Shown here: positions 9,806-20,972 of the stretch, in pieces | How positions within the stretch are numbered: position 1 is the first letter of the stretch | Layout of the letters: every line of letters begins with the position of its first letter | NCBI GenBank assembly: GCA_036346405.1 | Contig: CM070546.1 | Span: 103,608,826 to 103,672,825, forward strand | DNA length: 64,000 bases | Direction of reading: 5' to 3' | From: Phyllostachys edulis | Lineage: Eukaryota; Streptophyta; Magnoliopsida; Poales; Poaceae | Program-made: the position numbers and the translations under genes | Notes under the pieces: model-generated | The model's input: the letters and a program-made list of their open reading frames with translations, nothing else | Told to the model about the DNA's origin: nothing | Database searches by the model: none

Positions 9806-12500
9806 CATGGCTTTCCACCTTCTTGGCCCCACCTTCGACTCACTTTTAACGCAAGTCTATTGGGTTGCCCAACTTTATGGACACAACCCTCAACTCTCCT
9901 CCAAAACCATTGGCGAACAGCGAATACTCTTTTGATGATTTTATAAACACATTGTGATAAAGCTACTTATATAGCTATCATTTTATGTGAACTTGTCAAG
10001 GTGAATATGGCTTACAAAAGATGTATATTTGTCAAGGTGAATATGGCCTACAAGTGCTAGGTGGGTTGGTCTGTGGGGTAATAGGATTTATCTAATTATC
10101 ATGGCATTCGAAGGTATTATTTCCAATATTTAAAGTAATTGGCACAAATACAATAATGAAAGTAATAATATAAATGTATGAATTATAGGATCAAAATGAT
10201 CAAGAAATGTGACTTGCTTCCTTGCACAAAATCTTCTAAATATTGATCTTGTCCGGCATCTTCTGGAGTTGGGTCATCGAAGTCGTGACCTAACGCAAAA
10301 AGAAATGAAATAATCCTAATAAAATCCGACTCGACAAAGAATGAGCTGGGAACAACATGCAAGTAAAGAAGTTCAGAAAAGAAACACAAAGAAAAGGTGG
10401 TGTGGAGTGGGTAGGAATTTATTCGATGTTTAATTGGACAAAAGAGAGTGGAGAAATGAATTCACGGGCTCGAAACGGTCGAAAAGGGTATAAAGTGTCC
10501 ATTTAGAGTTTTGGAGGTGAAAAGTGTCAGACGAGGAATAGTGTTAGTTTACTATTCATGTATGAAAAATGATTAGTGAACAGTAATTAGGGGTTGCTAT
10601 TTCAGTTGATGAACAGTGCACTTCTGGATTTAGGAACAGGAATCTTGTTTTCGTCTGTGAACAGTGATTCGAGTGAATAGTAAAAGAAATTTTCACTATG
10701 CATTGAACAGTAAAAGGCCGAAATGAATGAACAGTAATGGACAATGGGCTAGGCCCATCACTGTGGTGGCCCAAGCCACTGGGCCAGGCCCTTTTTGGTC
10801 CAACGACGCAGCGAGCCGCGCACGGCTTAAAGCCAATGCGCGCTGCGCACACCCGAGCCGAGGAGGAGGAGACTGATAGCATTCCGACGGCTCTGGTGAC
10901 CGACGGCAAGGCCGGGTGGTGAGGGGAGCACCAGGGAGGTGAGGTCATCCCAATTTGGGGTCAGGTTTGGGTTAGTAAGGCTCGGAGAAGGGGTGGAGGG
11001 TGGGTGGCGGTCAATCGGAGCAGGGGACGATGCCGATGGTGCTAGGGGGTGCTCCCATCAGGGCGAGTGGTGGAGAAGCATCAGTGGGTGGAGGGGATCA
11101 CGAGGGTGGTGGTGAGGTGGCTTGAGGTACATCGAGGCACATTGGCGACGGGAGCCGACCATGGCGCAACGGTAGAGCACGGCGCTAGCGAGCTCCGACG
11201 GAAATTGGGATGGGGAAGGTTGGGGGGAAAGAGCGGGGTGGCAAGTGGGTGCTATAGTCGGAGGTGGTGTGGCTGACGGGAGTGGCGCCGAGGACGATGT
11301 GGCGTGATGACGTCCGGGAGATGACAATGGGGAAGAAGGGGGTGGCACCCAGGGAGAAAAAGGCACCTCCGGCAGAGGGAAGCGGAAAGGAGGAAAGGGA
11401 AAGCAGGTTTTGGGCTGGAGTTTCCGAAAAGGGAAAGAAATTCAAATTCAACCAAAAGATTCAAAAATTTTGAAAACTCTGAATTTTTAGGTTATTTCAT
11501 TTCATCAAACAGCTGGTGAGCACAGAATAATGGCCAACAGTACTGGTAGGCGAGAGCAACACCACTAACACAATTCAATAGCAGTAGCCTAGCACAAAGA
11601 TCTGAGAACGGGATCAAGAAACAAACCTTCGAAAGACGAAGCGCGAGGTCCCCACCCCTGCCGGGGCGGCGCGTCGTTAACGGCCGAGGTGGCATGGAGG
11701 GCTCGTCGAGGTAGGCCATCTACCCAGCCCTCGCCGATGACACCAGCAGGTCGACGACGAGTTGCCCCACATTGTCGATCGAGAGTGCGGGCTGCGGCCG
11801 AGGAAAAGCGGATCACCAACGCCAGAACCAAAACGAGGTACCAAAAGCGCTCGCCAGATCCTCCTTTCTTCGACGCGACGCGCTGCGGTACCGAACAACG
11901 GGAGCCGGGCCCGGAGGTAGGGAAGAAAGACAGGGGGTAGGGGGGTCCGAACCAGCGGGAGCTCAGAGCTCACAAGAATGCTAGGTCCGCCCCTGCAAAC
12001 ATGCAACGAAACTTTAGCTATCAATATCTTTTTAAATATTTAAATTGGATATATAAAAATCATATGTGCATATCTATCTTGAAAAATACTTTTATAATAT
12101 TATAATATTATTAAGTTTTATAAATATATTAAAATAGAAATTAGTCGCCAAAGATGTATTTTAGAGACCGTATTGATATCCAAAATGGCATATATTTTTT
12201 TTGTGACTTGAGGAGTACCTACTTGTGTAAGCTGTAAATTGTAATTACTAGCTAGCACTTCCAAGGAAATTCAACTCGTAGCATCATTTGCTTGTAATGA
12301 AAAACGCTTTTAGGCAAGGCGTAATCACTGTGGTCGGGCCTCGAAGCCACCAAATTAAATCAAGATGAGAGAATTGATTCTTGTGGACAAGAAATAGTAA
12401 CATAAGAAACAATTTTGAGTTGAGTCTTGGGCCATTATGCCAGCGACTCGAGGTCTAGATCCGCCATTGTTTTTAGGGCCTCTTTGGATACCTGTGTTTT
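9806..12500. other. Unresolved repeat-derived interval
   Basis: No intact gene is recognised. A minus-strand piece at 10183-10310 reads HDFDDPTPEDAGQDQYLEDF after a TTTTTGCGTTAG acceptor-like site and may be an exon of an unknown protein. At 10555-10740 there are several GAACAGTAA / GAATAGTAA motifs. From 10740 to 11460 the DNA turns GC-rich with repeated GGTGG and GTGGAGGGG phrases, like the untranslated or gag-proximal part of a grass LTR retrotransposon. From 11990 to 12300 it is AT-rich and featureless. Confidence 0.4.
10550..10745. repeat. Dispersed GAACAGTAA / GAATAGTAA repeats
   Basis: At least six copies of GAACAGTAA, GAACAGTGA or GAATAGTAA occur within 190 bp, spaced 20-40 bp apart. 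Similar motif series occur in the U3 or leader of several grass LTR retrotransposons, as I recall; here no terminus could be found. Confidence 0.6.
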
Positions 12501-12520
12501 TGTTGCCCCTGTGTTTTTAT

Positions 12521-12819
12521 TCGAATTTTTAACTGTTCTGGCCCTGTAGCAACTTTTAATTTCAAAAATAGCCCTCATTCGCCATAATTTGCAAAAATGG
12601 CCCTGCTGGTGCTCCCCGCCAAGCTGAGGGCAAAGGCGTGACTACCTCGCCATCGGCACGGCAGCACCGCCTCGACCCAAGGCCGCAGCAGTGCTGTTCT
12701 GCATGTCATGGCGAGTGGTGGCCACTGCAAAATCCATTTTTAAAAAGAACGAAAAAATTGAAAATTTTAAATTTAAATATTATTTCATTATATTTTTGAA
12801 AAAAGATCGAAAAAATTGA
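12521..12819 (+). repeat. MULE-1 left terminal inverted repeat
   Basis: Matches the reverse complement of 20688-20972 over about 290 bp with substitutions and small indels. The most conserved blocks are ACTTTTAATTT, AAAATAGC, CTCATTCGC and TATAATTTGCAAAAAT. Long terminal repeats of this size are typical of MULEs. Confidence 0.85.
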
Positions 12820-12850
12820 GGCACGAAGAGGACATTAGGAGAGCACGGAC

Positions 12851-13285
12851 GTGCAACCCGAATCCATGCGGATGTTATCCTGCAGATTCTCCTCCCACCC
12901 CACACTTGGACAATTTCCAATGGGCGTCTGGCGCCATGGTATCATCCGGTACACACTGCACCTGCGCTGCTCACCCATAAGGTGGACCGTACCTCAGCGA
13001 TTCACCCATCCATCCCGCAGTCGAGCCGAGTTGGTGCCCCTCCACGGATCCTACTGTTTGGATCACAGACTTGTTCTCAACGCCACTCCCACAGGTGATG
13101 CCCCCCTTTACGCCGACACGGTGGTTGAGGAGCCCCGCTATGACCTGCGGCAGAACCCACGGTCACCTGATAGGTTGACGTTTCCACAGGAACAGATTCG
13201 TCAGAGACCTATGGCAGGAACACGGCGCGGAAGGCCAGTACAGGGTACTATGCCCGAGAGCAGTGAGGAGCAGCGTGAGCAGTAG
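12851..13285 (+). CDS. Unassigned 144-residue frame next to the MULE-1 left end
   Basis: Plus-strand frame starting just inside the terminal repeat. The C-terminal third is basic and polar (RYDLRQNPRSPDRLTFPQEQ, then RRGRPVQG), the kind of tail seen in MULE-encoded accessory proteins. I do not recognise a domain. It may be the last exon of a plant-mobile-domain-type gene whose earlier exons are lost, since such genes travel with this MULE type (see MULE-2), but that is inference. Confidence 0.3.
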   Translation: MQPESMRMLSCRFSSHPTLGQFPMGVWRHGIIRYTLHLRCSPIRWTVPQRFTHPSRSRAELVPLHGSYCLDHRLVLNATPTGDAPLYADTVVEEPRYDLRQNPRSPDRLTFPQEQIRQRPMAGTRRGRPVQGTMPESSEEQREQ

Positions 13286-13483
13286 TAACATTAGAAGTCT
13301 ATTATATGTTGTAACTTGTACTTCATTAACTGATTTGTAATCCAAGCAAAGTGTGGTAATTGGAATGTAATTGGACACTTGTACTTCGTTATCTATCTCA
13401 GTAGAACAATTTTATTCTCATTCATCAAGGACTGCGATGCATAGATAAAGACTGGATATTACAATCTCATTACAACTGACGTT

Positions 13484-14049
13484 CTACTTGGCAAGAACAA
13501 GATATAAAAGAAGAAAGACCGCAAAATTAACTATCTTAACTAACTTCTGAAGCATCTTCTCAACTCTTTCCATCCTCTCATCCGTTGTTTGAAGCCTTTT
13601 TCTTCATTTTGCATGGGTTGATCGGACGCTCAAGGCATCGCATTTAATTGCAAGAACACCACGGAGTCTTGCATTGGTTGATCGGACGCCGAGCCATCGC
13701 ACTAATTGCAAGAACACCACGGGAGTCTTCTTGAAAGGCAGCAATTTGCATTGCAATATCTTGAACCACTAGGAGAGCTTCGTCAGCTCACTGCCAAAAC
13801 CGACATGTTGTGTTCTACAAAAGAATTGCAGCTTCAAATAAAAGTAACAAAACCCGGTATGTACAATGCAATTCATTTGTCTTGATTTTGCGTGGTTACC
13901 AAAGATTTGAACAGTTTATGAACACTCGGGACGGATTCGTTGGTGTATGAGAGGTAAACACATTGCGAATCCTCGCAATGAGGGCAAACCACCATCGTGT
14001 CGTAGTGATTGTAATTTTCGCCACTCAATGTTCGATGAGCCCAAGACAT
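13484..14049 (-). CDS. Small Cys-motif protein with coiled-coil and C-terminal membrane segment
   Basis: A TATATAT box at about 14117-14123 lies some 70 bp upstream of the ATG at 14049. The first frame runs 58 residues to TGA at 13873 and contains CPHCEDSQC, a possible zinc-binding motif. A GTAACC donor near 13900 and a TTTTGTAG acceptor near 13820 suggest an intron. The reading frame then ends at 13484 with ERMERVEKMLQKLVKIV followed by a hydrophobic helix FAVFLLLYLVL. A short Cys-rich zinc finger followed by a coiled coil and a membrane tail is a common layout for GRF-type proteins of grass genomes. A 59-bp direct duplication disrupts the middle exon. Function unknown; probably a MULE accessory gene, now damaged. 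Confidence 0.45.
13612..13731. repeat. 59-60-bp direct duplication
   Basis: The block TTGCATGGGTTGATCGGACG ... CACCACGGAGTC is followed at once by a second copy with a few changes (GGACGCCGAGCC, CGGGAGTC). It falls in the second exon region of the small minus-strand gene and shifts its frame. Confidence 0.85.
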
Positions 14050-14154
14050 CTTGTTTTACATCGAAGAAAGGAGAAGAGGAAGAGAAGAGTGAGGTGAATA
14101 GCGACCAAAGCATCCATATATAGCGTTAGAGCACGAAGGGGCCTTGTGTGGAAA

Positions 14155-14360
14155 GGAGGACGTGACCGACAAAGGTGGAAAGGTGAAGTGACCACCCTCG
14201 GAAAGTCGGACGTGACCACTCTCGAAAGGTGACGCGACTACTTTACGCAAAGCACGGCGACCACTCTCGAAAGTTGGACGTGACCACTCTCTCGAAAGCG
14301 GACGTGACAACTCTCTCGAAAGGTGACGCGACTACTTTCTACAAAGCACGACGTGACCCA
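14155..14360. repeat. Degenerate tandem array around GTGACCACTCTCGAAAG
   Basis: Six or more copies of (G)ACGTGACCACTCTCGAAAG alternate with two copies of GGTGACGCGACTACTTT. The array lies between the 3' end of the transposase and the promoter of the small gene, both on the minus strand. Confidence 0.75.
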
Positions 14361-14503
14361 AACGAGGCGATATCTCGTACTTATAAATCGGTAATAACAA
14401 CTTGTTACATCAGAGAAAGCAAAGAGTTACAACGCAAATCATTACAACACTCACATCACTACAACACTCACATGACTCAAATACAACGGATAGCTTACAG
14501 ATA

Positions 14504-17157
14504 CTAAGTGGCGCCGGAGGAAGAAGGTCTATTCGGGCAGTTCCTGAATGAGTGCCCATGAGTCTTACATAGCCTACACCTTATTGATCTTGGCCGATCT
14601 CCACATTGGCTCGCATCCATGTCGTTGCAGATGCGCCTTGACTGACACCTCCCACGGCCTGGATGCCACAGTGTGTCATTCGGTGACCACTTCATCGCTC
14701 CTACCATAGGTCCTGAGTGGCTTTCCACGTCAGAGGAGTTGAACTCCCTGTTCCAAGTATCATACAGGTGTCGTATGTCGTAGTACCCCGACATGTACAT
14801 GCTAGAAGATTGGTGAAATACAGCACATGCAGCATATACGAGGGAGCAAGGCTTGTTGCAGGTGCAAACTGCTACATCGCCTGTGGTGCAAACATGCTTC
14901 CGGTCACCTCTCATGTGGCCGCGAACGTACTTGTCCCGCAGGCGGATCTCGAACTTCCTCCTCACGCCATCCATTGTGATAGCTACATGGGATCAGGCCT
15001 TGGTAATTTTCTTGTCCATGTAGGCAAGGGTAATCTCCGAGTATTGTTTCCCTTCGTCAAAATGTTGTTTGGCCATCATTGCCCAATTGACGAAGTAACC
15101 GACCGTACGGTTCCATGTCTCGTCTACAACAGCGGTGATGGGCAGGGCACGGACACCTTTCAACACACCGTTGTAGACCTCGGACATGTTGGTTGTCATG
15201 ATGCTGTACCGAGCACCATAGGTGTCGTGAAGAAGGATCATTTCTCATAGTCGGGGCATGCACGCCATCCACTCGGTGAACTTCGCTGCGGTGCGCTGGG
15301 CCGAACCTCCACTTGCACGCCGGTTTCGACCTCAAGCTCCGCCACACGGCGCCAAACTTGCGCCACGGTCCTGCAGTGAGCTTCTTGAACTTCTTCATGA
15401 GGTCTTTGCTCCTAAGCGAGTGTGGAAGTTGGCGACTAGATGTCGCATGCACCAACGCAGCGCATGTCGCTCCATTGAGCGGTGGGCTTGTACCGTCTTT
15501 GCATGGTGCTTGTGGCGCGGACAACAACCCCAAGATGATGGCCGGTTATGATGCACACATTCTACCGATCCTTACAACATGTTGCTTTATGTTGGCTAGA
15601 AACGATAACCAACTGCCAATGTTCTCATTCTCCACAATTGCAAAGGCAACTGGGAGCAACTTGTCGTTGCCATCAGCGGCAATAGCGGTGAGAATGGTGC
15701 CCTTGTACTTCCCGCGAAGGAAAGTACCGCCCATAGTCGGGGGCGGACGACGATGGTAGAAGCCTCGACCGCCGCCAAAAGCCCGAAGACTCGATCAAGG
15801 ATTCGGGAATATGGGATGTTCAACGGGTGGGCCTGCCGACCTGTTGACGATGTCCCGCATTAGCATCGACAATTTGCTTCAAAGATTCGGGACTAGGTCG
15901 TGCGCCTCCTTGTAGGTACTTGTACAACCCTTCAAGGACCTTTCCGCTTCGCCGGACCATCAGAAGCTAACGGCATACCCTCATCAGATTTGCTACGTTA
16001 GCCATCGGGACCTTCGGTAAGCGGTCAAATCGGCGATAACGTGCATGGCTTATGATGCTCGCGATGTAGGCCGAGGTTACATTCTTATGCATTTGCAATG
16101 GCTCTGGCTCACATGTGTGATCCGTCACGATTGTGATGCGGAAGGCCGCTCCGCCCTAGGGAATCTCTCAAGACGGACTTTGCGGGGCAAGAGCTAAGCA
16201 CGACTTAACTATGTAAGTGTCGATTAGACACGCACATAACGGAAGACATATATTAGTTAGTACGACCTCAGAGATGGTTGAAGATACAAAGAAACAACGC
16301 TCAAACTCACCAGACACTCGGTAAGTTCGATTTGGTCTTCACCGCTAAACTCACGATAGGTTGCTGGCGGCGACTTTGTGTGGGAAATGTTGCCCACTGG
16401 CGTGGTGTCGCGTGATCGAAGGCCCACGACGACTCGTGCTCGGTCGTAACAAGGAAGAGGCCACTTGGCAATCCAACCGACTTGGAACATAGTCCGTGTC
16501 GGTTGAAACAATGCCACCGACGATCCCGCCCTCATCGTCGGCTTCGTCCTCGCTGGATTGCGAGTCAAAGTCGTCCTCATCTTCGGTGGCAGTACCCTCG
16601 GACATGCCATCGATAATCTCGTGACAATCAACACGAGCACCCCGCCATTTATCCACACCTTCATTCGGTTGGAAACTACCAGAATCTCCATCAACTAGAG
16701 CATCCTGCGTAACGACATCTGACGCTCTCGAGACCTCTCCCGTCGTCAACAAACCGAAGAGGGGGACAAGAGCGTCGCTGGCTCCTTCAACGGCGCCCCC
16801 CCCAGAGGATTGAGCAGTATAAACAAAATGGACATACACCATGGGTCGTCGATAGATCGAAGCATGAGGATTGCTAACGATCTCCATGTACTCTGCCCAC
16901 ATGGCACTGCTGGTCACCTTCGCCAGGCCCCACAACATCTGCCCGTGTGGTGGGACCGTGGTGGCGGTGACCGCCTCTATTACTATCCTGTTCCTAGCGA
17001 CGTGCCTATCAAACAACTAACGAATGCACCATCGTAGCTCCAGCAAATCGACGTGTGCCAGGATGGGAACGTTTAGCAAGGCACGCTGGCAGCTAGACAA
17101 ATCAACTCCGTCTGGACCGGCATGCACGTTACCATGGAACACGTACAGTGTCTCCAT
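14504..17157 (-). pseudogene. MULE-1 transposase (MURA-type), decayed
   Basis: Minus-strand coding starts at the ATG at 17157 (METLYVFHGN...), right after a polypyrimidine TTTTTTTTGTCAG acceptor. After 46 residues a TAG at 17019-17017 interrupts what was probably a Gln codon. The N-terminal part continues to an acidic stretch (TATEDEDDFDSQSSEDE, about 16570). The DDE region is seen at 15734-15546: GGTFLRGKYKGTILTAIA, then LLPVAFAIVENENIGSW. Near 15420 it reads WCMRHL, matching the conserved HRWCxRH segment. At 15230-15000 is MTTNMSEVYNGVLKGVRALP. The SWIM finger (CTCNKPCSL...) and a zinc knuckle (CRLCKTHGHSFRNCP) lie at 14870-14530, before the stop at 14504. Several frameshifts separate these blocks, so the protein cannot be made. 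The family catalyses cut-and-paste transposition in the nucleus. Confidence 0.85.
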
Positions 17158-17425
17158 TTCTGACAAAAAAAATAACACAATATTTCAACCAAGACACATC
17201 ATAAAAACCATACGTGCGTTGCTGAAATAAAATTACCGTTACGATGTTACCGACTCTTAACCTCAGACACGGAAGACTGCAAATTCAAACATGCATCGCA
17301 TTAGTAACGACTTCAACAGATGGTGCCAACAAAGGACAAAGAAAAATGTTATGTACGGGAGAGGGAGGCACCTCAGAAAGAGGGAGAGATTCTCGAGAGG
17401 AACGACGAGCGAGTGTGTGGCAGCG

Positions 17426-17433
17426 CTTAAATA
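17426..17433 (-). promoter_or_regulatory. TATA box of the MULE-1 transposase unit
   Basis: On the minus strand the sequence reads TATTTAAG at this position. It is followed by a CT-rich leader (CTCTCGAGAATCTCTCCC) and a GTGCC donor near 17370. The coding acceptor is at about 17160, giving a leader intron of roughly 200 bp. Position and layout fit a plant promoter; the exact start is not known. Confidence 0.5.
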
Positions 17434-18289
17434 GCCGAGCACCGAGACGAACGTGTGAGAGGAGGTCCCTCAAGGCGCTGGCGGAGGGCGAGTCCCTACC
17501 GCAAGACCACACCGAGGGCGACTCAAGATGCGACGTGACCGAACGGCGACTTTCATGGAAACGATGCAACGCGACCCCAAGATTCGTCAGATACGACAAT
17601 GATCGATGTGTCGAGACGCAAAGATGACGCCGCCCCAGAGCGCAAGGTGTCACCTACCACAGCGTAGTAGGGGCCTACTATATGTGATACTTAAATTTTG
17701 CACTTAATGTGTGATGCATGTAATACTTTTGCATTCTTATGTGTACTCGTTCATACAATGCATGTTTGTTCAATGCATATGGACGCCTATAGCTTAATGC
17801 ACATGGCACATCGATGCAACATGTCAACTCGATAAAAGGCAACCGCAATGACGCATCCACCATTTAGTTACATGCTTTAGGAGATTGAACATAAGTGCGT
17901 ACAGAAGGGGAGACTTCCGAGGTACAAGCTTCTCCGCCCGTGCCTAATGGTAGAAGCTGCCTCTCGCTACCTACATAGAGTGTTCTCCAGTTGGGCGCCT
18001 CGGACGTGACTAGCCGTCGTTGTATCTGCTGCAAGGGACGGTTAGTATGGAGGATGTATTAGCAGTAACATGAACAAAACTATTTACCCCAGAGTATGGG
18101 CATCGGAAGAAACGCTGTCCGCCATCGACAGTACAGTCTATGACCTGCACGATAGCGTCCTCCCGTGTCTGCATTTCGGCCATACCGGTTGAGCACGCTT
18201 GTTCGGCATTAACCGGTAGTTAGGGCCGAAGTCCTCCCTCCTTTCCAGGCGAAGGTTTGGCTTCGGCAACCCCGGTTGGACTAGATCAA

Positions 18290-18835
18290 ACGGGGCAGAT
18301 TTGTGCAGTGACAAGACCAAAGGAGACAGCCTTGCACAGTGACATGACCACACGAGGCGCCTTTGCGCGATGACAAGACCACACAGGCGCCTTTGCGCGT
18401 TGATAAGACCAAAGGAGCGATTTTTGCAAAGGACAAGACCACACGGGCGACTTTGGGCGGTGATAAGACCAAAGGAGACGACTTTACGTAGTGACAAGAC
18501 CACAGGCGCTTTTGTGTAGTGATAAGACCAAAGGAGACGACTTTGCTTGCGAGGACAAGACCACACGGGCGGTTTTGGGCAAATGATAAAACCAAAGGAG
18601 ACGACTTTTTGCGAGGACAAGACCACACAGGCGCTTTGGGCGATGATAAGACCAAAGGAGACGACTTTTTGCGATGACAAAACCACACGGGCAGCTTTCG
18701 CGGTGATAAGACCAAAGGAGACGACTTTTTGCAAATGACAAGACCACACGGGAAACTTTCCGCAGTTGATAAGACCAAGGAGACTTTTTTAAGTGGCAAG
18801 ACCACGGTGCGACTTTTTATGAGTGACAACACTAT
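18290..18835. repeat. 60-bp tandem minisatellite between the two divergent MULE-1 genes
   Basis: The phrase GATAAGACCAAAGGAGACGA recurs at 18402, 18462, 18521, 18585, 18645, 18705 and 18768, a period of 59-64 bp. Each unit holds two related halves (GATAAGACCAAAGGAG... and GACAAGACCACACGGGCG...). The array ends about 110 bp before the TATA box of the GRF gene. Long minus-strand frames across it are only translated repeats. Confidence 0.95.
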
Positions 18836-18945
18836 GCATCGCTAGCTTTTCAGATGGACATTACAACACTCTACCTCCTTAGCTTTTCAGAACTAAAAGA
18901 CAGGACTGGACATGAAATTAACCACACCATGCCAACCATGGGGCT

Positions 18946-18953
18946 TATAAAAG
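18946..18953 (+). promoter_or_regulatory. TATA box of the GRF zinc-finger gene
   Basis: TATAAAAG lies 58 bp upstream of the ATG at 19004, followed by two copies of CACTACACAA in the expected start region. This spacing is normal for a plant promoter with a short leader. Confidence 0.65.
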
Positions 18954-19003
18954 GGTTGAACCAAACCCAACACTACACAACACTACACAATAGATACCCA
19001 GCT

Positions 19004-20105
19004 ATGGACTCTTCGGCAAACTCCTACGTGAGGATATTGCAGAAGCAAAAGTGGCTTAAGCAGAAGAGGAAACAGCTACAATATCCAGATAAATCAATGA
19101 AAGATGCTCTAGTACCACCACGTTTTCCGATCCCGCAGTGTGTGTGTGGCGAATCGGCAGAGATCATTCAGTCCACACACCCAGACACCGCAGCCCGGGC
19201 GTACTACACGTGCGGGCACTACCTCGTAAGCGTTTCTTTCACACGCATCGATTTTCCTCTCCCAATGTTGAATTCCTTAAATTTTTAACTTCTTCCCAAC
19301 GTAATGGCAGTCAGAGATGCGCTGCCACTTCTTCCAATAGATCGACGACCCGGAGATGTACGACAGAGCATTCATCCAGCAGAAGTATATGCTGAACTAC
19401 TCGGTGCAGGCCAAGAACTTCGTGCGGTGGAAACCTTACGTACCGGACCCTGTTGAAGACGCACCGAAGGAGCCCAGAAGTCGCCCGAGCGTAATCCATA
19501 TCGACGACGTGAGTTATGAAGAATTTACATTCTTATTACATTTTTCACTTACATCATAGAATCGCAGGACATGGACGACTTCAACATACCAGCCCGACGT
19601 GGACAGTCCCGCGACAAGGGCAAGGGAAAGGCTCATACGGCTGAGCCCAGCCGCCACAGCGTATCCGATCGCCCGGGCGTAATCCGTATCCACGACGTGA
19701 GTTACAAAAAATTTACATCATTCTTATGATTTTCACTATACAGTGCACTAACATCATGGAATCGCAGGACATGGACGACTTGGACATACCAAATTCAACG
19801 TGGGCGATCCGCGACAAGGGCAAGGGAAAGGCTCATGCGGCTGAGCCCGGCCGCCACAGTGTATCCGGTCGTCCGGGCGTAATCCGTATCGACGACGTGA
19901 GTTATGAAAAATTTACATCCTTCTTACGATTTTCACTATACGGTGAACTTACATCATGAAATCGCAGGACATGGACGACTTCGACATACCAGCCCGACGT
20001 GAACACTCCCGTGACAAGGGAAGGGAAGGCCGCGAGGAGTTCAACACCGAGCTAGCAAGGAAGGAAAATGGCCCGGTCCACACGAAGAGGTCGGTCATTA
20101 CGTAG
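19004..20105 (+). CDS. GRF-type zinc-finger accessory gene of MULE-1, with serially duplicated exon and one internal stop
   Basis: Five exons join in frame with GT-AG introns: 19004-19225, 19311-19508, 19568-19696, 19768-19896 and 19968-20105 (816 nt; stop TAG at 20103). Exon 1 starts MDSSANSYVRI and carries CVCGESAEIIQ...AARAYYTC; exon 2 continues CHFFQ*IDDPEMYD. This is the GRF zinc finger (C-x-C-G ... R-x-Y-x-C ... C-x-F-F-x-W), but the Trp codon is TAG at 19338-19340. Exons 3 and 4 are both 129 nt and encode the same 43-residue unit (DMDDFxIP...RDKGKGKAH...RPGVIRI); exon 5 is a diverged third copy and the end of exon 2 is a partial one. GRF fingers bind single-stranded nucleic acid in known proteins; its MULE role is unknown. 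Apart from the TAG the gene looks intact. Confidence 0.75.
19480..20095. repeat. 200-bp tandem repeat made of one exon plus one intron
   Basis: The exon start GACATGGACGACTT occurs at 19568, 19768 and 19968, exactly 200 bp apart. Each copy includes the exon, the GTGAGTTA donor, a 71-bp AT-rich intron and the ATCGCAG acceptor. The donor-proximal part is also present at the end of exon 2 (about 19480-19567). Copies remain in frame, so unequal crossing-over lengthened the protein by 43 residues per unit. Confidence 0.9.
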
Positions 20106-20687
20106 TAGTCTCCGTCCTACCCCCATGTTTTTACTATCCCTAAAGGCATGTGTACTTATATGGTCCGGATGCTTGTGTCGCAGTTGTATCGTAGTAGTAG
20201 CGAGGATGACTAAAGCAATTAGCAGGACCATCATGCCATGTCACTACGTGTAACGATGCTTCGTCTCAAGATACTCTAATGTAGTTACGTTCCGTGTCTC
20301 CGCTAAGCCTATATTGTAAGTATGTCTCTTTTAGTGAAATCCCATAAAGAACCATTCGCACCGACTTCATCGAGGAGAGACTCCATGTTTTCGGACATCT
20401 TCATCATCACAATGAGCGCTTCTCGGCCCTCCAATCATATTCTCAGATAAGCTTCATAAAGTACTTCATCGATCGCTGCCTATATCAGATATCGCTCAGA
20501 CGACTTCATCGAGGAGACACTCCAATAGTCTGATACCTTTTTATATATGCGCTCAAACCGCGATTTAAACCTCGATTTCGGATAAAAGGAACCCTACTCC
20601 ATGCCCTTATTTCTTAATGAAAGTTTTTTACAAATCTCAGTGCCGATATTCTTTTGAATCAAATGTAATGAAATAATATTTAAAATT

Positions 20688-20972
20688 TTCAATTTTTTCG
20701 TTTTTTTTCAAAAATATAATGAAATAATATTTAAATTTAAAATTTTTCAATTTTTCGTTCTTTTTTAAAAAAAATGGATTTTGCACCGTGGCCACCACCT
20801 CCATGGCCGCCAGTGTAGGCGTGCGTCTTTGCCTCGCCGGGGGGGAGGCAGTGCTGCCGCCCTCAGAGTCATGGCAGAGCTTTGTGCGAGGACTATTTTT
20901 GCAAATTATAGCGAATGAGAGCTATTTTTAAAATTAAAAGTTACTATAGGAACAAAACATTAAAAAATTCGA
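20688..20972 (-). repeat. MULE-1 right terminal inverted repeat
   Basis: Reverse complement of the left repeat (12521-12819). A short internal duplication of the TGAAATAATATTTAAA...TTTCAATTTTT block (about 20669-20760) is present only on this side. Confidence 0.85.

Larger units (their letters stand above)
12521..20972. mobile_element. MULE-1: Mutator-like DNA transposon with transposase and accessory genes
   Basis: Long imperfect terminal inverted repeats bound the element: 12521-12819 and 20688-20972. Both read inward TCGAATTTTT, then ACTTTTAATTT, AAAAATAGC and CTCATTCGC, and end with an AT-rich TTTAAATATTATTTCATT block. Inside are a minus-strand MURA-type transposase (14504-17157), a small minus-strand protein gene (13484-14049), a plus-strand GRF zinc-finger gene (19004-20105) and an unassigned plus-strand frame (12851-13285). 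The two main genes are divergent, separated by a 60-bp tandem array. Outer boundaries may extend 10-20 bp further (TGTTG on both sides); I found no convincing 9-bp target duplication. Confidence 0.85.

Noticed and set aside
12470..12520. GGGCCTCTTTGGATACC as the MULE-1 tip
   Set aside because: It has no counterpart outside the right terminal repeat; it may belong to another element.
18138..18832. Long overlapping minus-strand frames of 183-203 residues
   Set aside because: They are translations of the 60-bp tandem array; the repeated SPLVLS/CGLVL phrases follow the DNA period, not a protein.
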